DNA of 64,000 nt from positions 310,001 through 374,000 of the forward strand of contig OW818686.1 of assembly GCA_942493305.1 (NCBI GenBank). The letters run 5' to 3'. Each line of letters opens with the position of its first letter. Within the stretch, counting starts at the first letter, position 1. Shown here piece by piece: positions 59,040 to 64,000 of this stretch. The position numbers and the translations under genes were made by a program. A model generated the notes under the pieces. It was not told where the DNA came from. It saw nothing but the letters and a program-made list of their open reading frames with translations, and searched no databases. Origin of the DNA: UBA7672 sp030824255 (GTDB taxonomy: Bacteria > Pseudomonadota > Alphaproteobacteria > Caulobacterales > Hyphomonadaceae).

Positions 59040-59485
59040 TGCGGCTTCGCCTTGCAGCGCTGGCGCTGGCTCTCACGGCGGCTTGCAGCAGCGAGCCGCC
59101 GCCGCCCGACATGAAGGACCCCGTGTCGGTCGCACGCGCCTTTGTCGCCGCCTACAACGCGCGGGACCTCACGCGGATGCTGCCGCTGGTGGACCAGGTG
59201 AACATGGACGCCATCAAGGAAGCCCTCACCGGCGGCCCCGCCAGCGAGGCCTGGCAGGGCATCTTCTCGCCCGAGATCGTCGCCCTGCTCGCCAGCGAGA
59301 ACGGCCGCGTGGAAGGCCCGCGCTTTGAAGGCCGCGACGCCGTCGTCAAGGTCGGCGCCTCGAAGACCGGCGACGTCTTCACCGTCGAACTCGCCAAGGG
59401 CGACGACGATCACTGGATGATCGTCGAGAACTCGGTGATGAGCCTGGCGGAATTCGCGGACCTGCCAACCGAGCCACGACGCTAG
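59039..59485 (+). CDS. small unknown lipoprotein coupled to ald
   Basis: 148 residues. The lipoprotein signal MRLRLAALALALTAAC gives Cys 16. The mature part, DPVSVARAFVAAYNARDLTRMLPLVDQVNMDAIKEAL..., looks like a DUF4878/SnoaL-type small cone domain. Its ATG shares one base with the ald stop codon (TGATG), so translation is probably coupled. Function unknown. Confidence 0.75.
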   Translation: MRLRLAALALALTAACSSEPPPPDMKDPVSVARAFVAAYNARDLTRMLPLVDQVNMDAIKEALTGGPASEAWQGIFSPEIVALLASENGRVEGPRFEGRDAVVKVGASKTGDVFTVELAKGDDDHWMIVENSVMSLAEFADLPTEPRR

Positions 59486-59510
59486 CAAGCCCCGCTCACC
59501 AGCACCCCCA

Positions 59511-59542
59511 AAAACAAAAGGCCCGCTCGTCTGAGCGGGCCT
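59511..59542 (-). terminator. intrinsic terminator of the hflKC operon
   Basis: On the minus strand AGGCCCGCTC pairs with GAGCGGGCCT around a 4-base loop and runs into TTTGTTTTT. It lies just after the hflC stop. Converging transcription from ald also meets it, but there is no T-run in that direction. Confidence 0.88.
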
Positions 59543-59565
59543 CCTGAACTTGTCAGCCGACTGGC

Positions 59566-60474
59566 TCAGCGCCCGTCGCTGTCGCCGAAGTATTTGAAGA
59601 AGTCGCTGTCGGGCGAGAGCACGAAGGGCGTGCCCTGCTTGATCGAGCGGTCATACGCTTCAAGCGAACGATAGAAGGAGAAGAACTCCGGGTCCTTGTT
59701 GTAGGCGGACGCGTAAACGCGGTTGCGTTCGGCGTCGCCTTCACCGCGCAGGCGCTGGGCCTGCTGTTCGGCTTCGGCGATGATGACGCGCGCATTGGCG
59801 TCAGCCTCGGCCGTGATGGAGGCGAAGAGACCTTCACCCTCGGCGTTGTACTGGCTGACCTTTTGCTGAAGCTGCGACTTCATGCGCTCGTAGACGCGCT
59901 GGGTGTTGGCTTCCGGCAGGTCGGCCTTGCGGATGCGGACGTCGATGATCTCGACGCCGAGCGTGTTCATCTGCGCCTGCAGGGCGGCGCGGACACGTTG
60001 CATCAGCGTGGCGCGCTGTCCGGCGATGATGTCCGGCTGGCTCACCTTGCCGAGTTCGCCGCGCAGGGCGGCGGTGAAACGCTGGCCGAGCTGAGCGCGG
60101 CCATTGGTTTCGGTGGACGCCGCACGGAAGAACTGCAGGGGGTTCTTGATGCGCCAGCGCGCGATGGCGTCGACGTTGAGGCGCTGCTGGTCGTTGGCGA
60201 TGATCTCGGCCGCGTCGAGGTCGTAGCCGAGGTTACGCTTGTCGTAGAAGCGCACATCGTCGACCAGCGGCAGCTTGAGATGCAGGCCGGGACCGGCGTT
60301 CGGCATCGGCACCGACTGGGTCATGCCCGCCTCGGTGGCGTTCACGGTGTACTGCGCCTGGCCGAAGCGCGTGACGATCGCCTGCTGGTCGATCGGCACG
60401 ATGTAGAGCGAGTTGGCGAGGATCAGCAGAATAGCTGCTGCTGCGACCCCGGCGATGATCAGGATACGTTGCAT
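59566..60474 (-). CDS. hflC: HflC, band-7 modulator of FtsH protease
   Basis: 302 residues. An N-terminal membrane anchor (ILIIAGVAAAAILLILANSLYIV) is followed by the band-7/SPFH domain (DQQAIVTRFGQAQY..., AIARWRIKNPLQFFRA) and the coiled-coil EAEQQAQRLRGEGDAERNRVYASAYNKDPEFFSFYRSLEAYDRSI. It forms a large periplasmic cage with HflK around FtsH. The start lies 2 bases after the hflK stop. Confidence 0.96.
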   Translation of the reverse strand: MQRILIIAGVAAAAILLILANSLYIVPIDQQAIVTRFGQAQYTVNATEAGMTQSVPMPNAGPGLHLKLPLVDDVRFYDKRNLGYDLDAAEIIANDQQRLNVDAIARWRIKNPLQFFRAASTETNGRAQLGQRFTAALRGELGKVSQPDIIAGQRATLMQRVRAALQAQMNTLGVEIIDVRIRKADLPEANTQRVYERMKSQLQQKVSQYNAEGEGLFASITAEADANARVIIAEAEQQAQRLRGEGDAERNRVYASAYNKDPEFFSFYRSLEAYDRSIKQGTPFVLSPDSDFFKYFGDSDGR

Positions 60475-60476
60475 CG

Positions 60477-61670
60477 TTATTGCCCCTGCGGCGGCGCTTG
60501 ACGCCCGCGCAACTGGTCAAGCGGCAGGATCGGAACTGCGCCTGACTTGCTGTCGAGGATGATGTTGTCGGTGCGGCCGATGACCTTTTCCATGGATTCA
60601 AGGAACATGCGTTCGCGCGTTACGCGCGGCGCCGAACGGTATTCCTCGTAGATCAGGTTGAAGCGATCAGCCTCACCGCGCGCGGTGGCGACGGTTGCGG
60701 TCTTGTAGCCTTCGGCTTCCTGCAGCAGCGCACGCGCGCGGCCTTCGGCTTCCGGCACGACCTTGTTGCGATAGGCGACGGCGTCGGCCTCACGCTTGGC
60801 CTTGTTCTGCTCGGCGCTGGAAACGTCGCGCTGGACGCTGACGACCTCTTCCGGGGCCGAGGCGCCACGCAGCGAGATCGAGATGATCTCGACGCCGGCC
60901 TGGTAGGAGTTGAGCGTGTCCTGCATCAGCTGGCGAACGCGCGTCTCGACGCCGGTACGGTCGCCCGTGGTGATCGGCTCGAAAGCGGCCGTGCCGACAA
61001 CTTCGCGCATGGCGCTCTGGCCGATCTGTTCGATCAGCTCATTGCGGCCGCCCTGCTCGTCGACGACCTTGAACAGGTAGTCGCTGGGCTGGGCGATGCG
61101 CCAGTTGATGACGAAATCGATGTCGACGATGTTCTCGTCGCCCGTCAGCATCAGGTTGGGCTCGCTCGGGCCGCCGATCTCGGTCTGAAGCTCGGTGTTC
61201 ACGGCGACGATGTAATGTTGCTCGATCGGGCTCGGCAGGCGGATACGGAAGCCCGGATCCTCCGTGCGGTGAATCTGGCCGAAGCGGAGCACGACCGCCC
61301 GCTGGCGTTCGTCGACCTGGTAGATGCCGGTGAAGACCCAGCCGACCAGCGCGATCACAAGGAGGATGATCAGGCCGGTCACGCCAAATCCGCGTGCGCC
61401 TCCGCCTGTTCCGCCGGAACCATTGGCCCCGCCGCCCTTGCGGCGAAACCGATCCTGCATCCGGCGCAGGGTCTCTTCGAGGTCCGGCCGGTCCTTGCCG
61501 CCACCCCCCCCGCCGCCGCCGCCGCCGCCGCCCGGAGGAGGAACCTTACCCCCCCCACCGCCGCCGCCCGGCTTCCCCCAGGGACTCTCCCCCCCGCCAT
61601 TGTTGTTATTGCTGGAACCGCCACCGCCCCAGGGGCCGCCGGAGCCGCCCTTGTTGTCATTCCAGGGCAT
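60477..61670 (-). CDS. hflK: HflK, band-7 modulator of FtsH protease, Gly-rich N-terminus
   Basis: 397 residues. The first 95 are extremely Gly/Pro-rich (WGGGGSSNNNNGGG...; a run of twelve glycines before KDRPDLEETLRRMQDRFRRKG). A membrane helix (GLIILLVIALVGWVFTGIY) and the SPFH domain (VDERQRAVVLRFGQIHRTEDPGFRIRLPSPIEQHYIV) follow, then the coiled-coil VVPEAEGRARALLQEAEGYKTATVATARGEADRFNLIYEEY. The coding strand has two G8 tracts in the N-terminal part (complement of 61504-61511 and 61549-61556). First gene of the hflKC operon. Confidence 0.96.
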   Translation of the reverse strand: MPWNDNKGGSGGPWGGGGSSNNNNGGGESPWGKPGGGGGGGKVPPPGGGGGGGGGGGGKDRPDLEETLRRMQDRFRRKGGGANGSGGTGGGARGFGVTGLIILLVIALVGWVFTGIYQVDERQRAVVLRFGQIHRTEDPGFRIRLPSPIEQHYIVAVNTELQTEIGGPSEPNLMLTGDENIVDIDFVINWRIAQPSDYLFKVVDEQGGRNELIEQIGQSAMREVVGTAAFEPITTGDRTGVETRVRQLMQDTLNSYQAGVEIISISLRGASAPEEVVSVQRDVSSAEQNKAKREADAVAYRNKVVPEAEGRARALLQEAEGYKTATVATARGEADRFNLIYEEYRSAPRVTRERMFLESMEKVIGRTDNIILDSKSGAVPILPLDQLRGRQAPPQGQ

Positions 61671-61913
61671 GTGGCCCCCTCCTGCTTGCGCGCATTACGA
61701 GTGGATTTGTGTCTTCCACTAGTTGAGCGCGGATTAAAGCGCGTTCAAGGGCACGCAATAAGACTGTTTCTCTTTCAGCGCGAATGTATTTCTGCCTGAC
61801 GACTGCGTGATTTTGACAGTTGAAGACTTCGCGTGGCAACGAAAGGGTAACCAACGTTACTTGATTGCATCTACGAGCACTCTGCTGGCGGCTTTCTTGC
61901 ACCTTTCCGGATA

Positions 61914-62930
61914 ATGTCGGTGATACCTTCAACCATGACGGACCGGAGAGCGGCTGAAACTCGCGCGCAGGCTGCGCGTCGGAGTGTTACGGCGGTGGTT
62001 GCCGCCTGGCGGGCGGAGCGGACCATAGAGCGAGCGGTCAGTTCATGCCTGGCTCAACCCGAAACAACCGAGGTGGTGGTGGTGGACGACGCTTCCGGGG
62101 ATGGGGGGGCGACGATCGCGGCGGCCTGGGCGGCGGATGACGGGACGGGGCGCCTCAAGGTGATTGCGCTGGGGAGCAACTCCGGCCCCTCGGCGGCGCG
62201 GAATGCGGCGATTGCTGCGAGCACGGGGGAATGGATCGCCATCCTCGACTCCGACGACTTCATGGAACCCGGACGCCTGGCGAAGCTGATGGCGCTGACC
62301 AACCAAGGCTACGACCTGATCGCCGACGATCTGCTTCAGACGCCCGAAGGCCAACCGGTTTCAGCCGGCAAGACGCTCTGGTTCCGCGAGGACCAGACGC
62401 CGCTGGATGTCTCGTTCCACATGTTCATCGACAGCAACATCACCAAGGCCTCGCGCATGCGCCGCGAGCTGGGCTTCCTGAAGCCGCTGGTGCGCCGATC
62501 CTTCCTGGAAAAGCATGGCCTGTCCTATGACGAGACCATGCGGCTGGGCGAAGACTACGACCTTTACGCGCGCATGTTGAGCCTCGACGCGAAGATGCGG
62601 CTGATACCGTGGACGGGCTATGTCAGCGTGATGCGCGGCGACTCCCTGTCGCTGAACCATGGCCGCAAGGAACTGGCGGCGCTGGAGGCGAGCGACGCGC
62701 GCCTGCTAACTTCGGGCCGGCTATCCGAGGCGGATGCCGCCATCGTGCGCAAGCACCAGTTCACCACGCAGTCCCGCCTTGTGTGGATCGACTTCATGGC
62801 AAACCTGAAAAAGGGAAATGCCTTTGGCGCAGCGGGCATCGTGCTGAAGGATGTGCGGCAGGCGCCGTACGTGGTCCAAGGGCTTTTCCGCATGATCGCG
62901 GGCCGCTTTGGCGGGCGGAAGAAAGTCTGA
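61914..62930 (+). CDS. GT2-family glycosyltransferase
   Basis: 338 residues (331 if the ATG at 61935 is used; neither has a clear ribosome-binding site). The GT-A fold is clear: VTAVVAAWRAERTIERAVSSCLAQPETTEVVVVDDASGDGG, NSGPSAARNAAIAASTGEWIAILDSDDFMEP (the DxD motif), and LGEDYDLYARML with the catalytic-base acid. It resembles the ExoO/ExoU-like transferases of exopolysaccharide synthesis. Acceptor and product unknown; no polysaccharide cluster is adjacent. Confidence 0.9.
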   Translation: MSVIPSTMTDRRAAETRAQAARRSVTAVVAAWRAERTIERAVSSCLAQPETTEVVVVDDASGDGGATIAAAWAADDGTGRLKVIALGSNSGPSAARNAAIAASTGEWIAILDSDDFMEPGRLAKLMALTNQGYDLIADDLLQTPEGQPVSAGKTLWFREDQTPLDVSFHMFIDSNITKASRMRRELGFLKPLVRRSFLEKHGLSYDETMRLGEDYDLYARMLSLDAKMRLIPWTGYVSVMRGDSLSLNHGRKELAALEASDARLLTSGRLSEADAAIVRKHQFTTQSRLVWIDFMANLKKGNAFGAAGIVLKDVRQAPYVVQGLFRMIAGRFGGRKKV

Positions 62931-62962
62931 TAGCAGGGCGCTCGTCAGACCCATGAGCCGTC

Positions 62963-64000
62963 ATGCCCTCGCCTCTCGAAATACAGGTTCGCGCCGCCCT
63001 TGATGGCGTGAAGGACCCCAACTCCGGCAAGGGCCTTGCCGCCTCTGGCCGCGTGAGTGGGCTGGTGGCGCGCGCCGATGGCAAGGTCGGCTTCGTGATC
63101 GAGACCGGCGTGGGCGCGGCGGACGAACCGCTGCGCAAGGCGGCGGAAGTCGCTGTCGCGCGCGTGCGCGGTGTCACGACCGTGACAGCGGTGTTGACGG
63201 CGGAAGCGACAACCGGCGCGCGCAGCGTTCCGGCGGCGGCGCCCGCATCACTTTCACCGAAACCTGCGCCACAACTGGCGCCGACGACGCCGGTGGGACA
63301 GGGGCCGGTGCGGCCTGCACGCGGCATCGTTGCGGTGGCCTCGGCCAAGGGCGGTGTTGGCAAATCAACAGTCACGGTGAATCTCGCCGTGGCGGCGGCG
63401 CGCAGCGGGCTGCGCGTGGGATTGCTGGATGCCGATGTGTTCGGACCGTCGCTGCCGACCATGCTGGGCACGGTGGGCCAGCGGCCGGACGTGAAGAACA
63501 AGCGGATGCAGCCAGTGATGGCGCACGGGCTGGTGACGATGTCGATCGGCTATCTCGTCGATCCCGATCAGGCCGTGGTGTGGCGCGGGCCGATGGTGAT
63601 GTCGGCGGTCAACCAGCTCATCAACGACACAGACTGGGGCGACCTCGACCTGTTGTTCATCGACACGCCGCCGGGCACGGGCGAGGTGCAGCTGACGCTG
63701 GTGCAGCGCCTGCCGCTGGATGGCGTGGTGATCGTCTCGACGCCGCAGGAAGTGGCGCTGGCCGATGTGCGGCGTGGCGTGGGCATGTTCCGCAAGACGA
63801 ATGTGCCAGTGCTGGGCATCATCGAGAACATGGCGTGGTTCGAACAGCAGGATGGATCACGCGCCTATATCTTCGGACAGGGCGGCGCGGAGCGCACAGC
63901 GGCCGAACAGAAAGTGCCTTTCCTGGGCGCACTGCCGATCCTGCCGGTGCTGCGCGAGGGCGGCGATACGGGCATTCCAGCGGCGACGGGAGACAGCAGC
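62963..64000 (+). CDS. mrp: Mrp/ApbC (NBP35)-family Fe-S cluster carrier ATPase, 3' end cut by window
   Basis: 346 codons present and open to the edge. The N-terminal MIP18/DUF59-like domain (LEIQVRAALDGVKDPNSGKGLAASGRVSGLVA, AADEPLRKAAEVAVARV) is joined by a Pro/Ala linker to the P-loop domain: GIVAVASAKGGVGKSTVTVNLA (deviant Walker A, Lys 134), LLDADVFGPSLPTML, DLLFIDTPPGTGEVQLTLVQRLPLDGVVIVSTPQEVALADVRRG. It carries and transfers Fe-S clusters. The C-terminal CxxC is not seen before the edge; it may be beyond it. Confidence 0.93.
   Translation, partial: MPSPLEIQVRAALDGVKDPNSGKGLAASGRVSGLVARADGKVGFVIETGVGAADEPLRKAAEVAVARVRGVTTVTAVLTAEATTGARSVPAAAPASLSPKPAPQLAPTTPVGQGPVRPARGIVAVASAKGGVGKSTVTVNLAVAAARSGLRVGLLDADVFGPSLPTMLGTVGQRPDVKNKRMQPVMAHGLVTMSIGYLVDPDQAVVWRGPMVMSAVNQLINDTDWGDLDLLFIDTPPGTGEVQLTLVQRLPLDGVVIVSTPQEVALADVRRGVGMFRKTNVPVLGIIENMAWFEQQDGSRAYIFGQGGAERTAAEQKVPFLGALPILPVLREGGDTGIPAATGDSS

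Overview
The window is a 64 kb stretch of chromosome from a GC-rich alphaproteobacterium. The best fit is a marine or aquatic member of the Hyphomonadaceae/Caulobacterales. This rests on the gene set (a CarD/CdnL regulator next to a 7Fe ferredoxin and an RpoH-type sigma factor, a Suv3-like helicase with an S4 partner, DUF4167 next to prmC, a TorF-type porin, a type III ornithine decarboxylase next to a deoxyhypusine-synthase-like gene) and on overall codon and base composition. It is a judgement from gene content, not a phylogeny. There is no rRNA operon, CRISPR array, prophage or insertion sequence.

Layout. 1-4.3 kb: a CzcI-like/CzcC/CzcB/CzcA divalent-metal efflux operon on the minus strand, running off the left edge and lying at the 3' end of a tRNA-Ser gene. 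4.7-7.6 kb: msrA, a periplasmic amidohydrolase and rpmB (L28). 8.0-14.7 kb: information-processing genes (Suv3-like helicase, S4 protein, CPBP protease, ferredoxin FdxA, CarD, RpoH-type sigma). 14.7-23.6 kb: YdeI-like protein, thermonuclease-like lipoprotein, tRNA-Arg, PEP carboxylase, a SET-domain protein, a YjhX-family protein and several unknown membrane proteins. 23.6-26.1 kb: a BlaI repressor, M56 (BlaR1-type) peptidase and TonB cassette with a readable promoter and operator. 26.1-39.2 kb: metabolism and envelope (SDR, imidazolonepropionase-like amidohydrolase, PutA, GT4 glycosyltransferase, M16 peptidase, purine/nucleoside deaminase).

39.2-42.1 kb is a polyamine locus: ornithine decarboxylase, preceded by a structured leader, followed by a deoxyhypusine-synthase-family gene. 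The leader carries a 17-codon ORF with three consecutive Arg codons, a run of hairpins, and a final hairpin that buries the decarboxylase ribosome-binding site and TTG start. I regard this as the most interesting regulatory element in the window. 42.3-46.4 kb: two tandem VOC-fold genes and a 1096-residue RTX calcium-binding protein. 46.6-53.1 kb: small membrane proteins, an AAA-type NTPase, DUF4167, prmC, a TPR protein, SlyX, a MOSC protein and queF. 53.5-64 kb: TorF-like porin, CPA2 antiporter, BioY, an alpha/beta hydrolase, alanine dehydrogenase, hflK-hflC, a GT2 glycosyltransferase and a 3'-truncated Mrp/ApbC ATPase.

Two themes recur. First, ribosome-binding sites embedded in hairpins: at two unrelated places (before 7236 on the minus strand and before 42758 on the plus strand) the 3' arm of an apparent intrinsic terminator supplies the Shine-Dalgarno, followed by the same TTTTTC spacer and then ATG. 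Second, start sites that need care: the helicase Walker A motif lies upstream of every ATG/GTG/TTG in its frame, so a CTG start is proposed.
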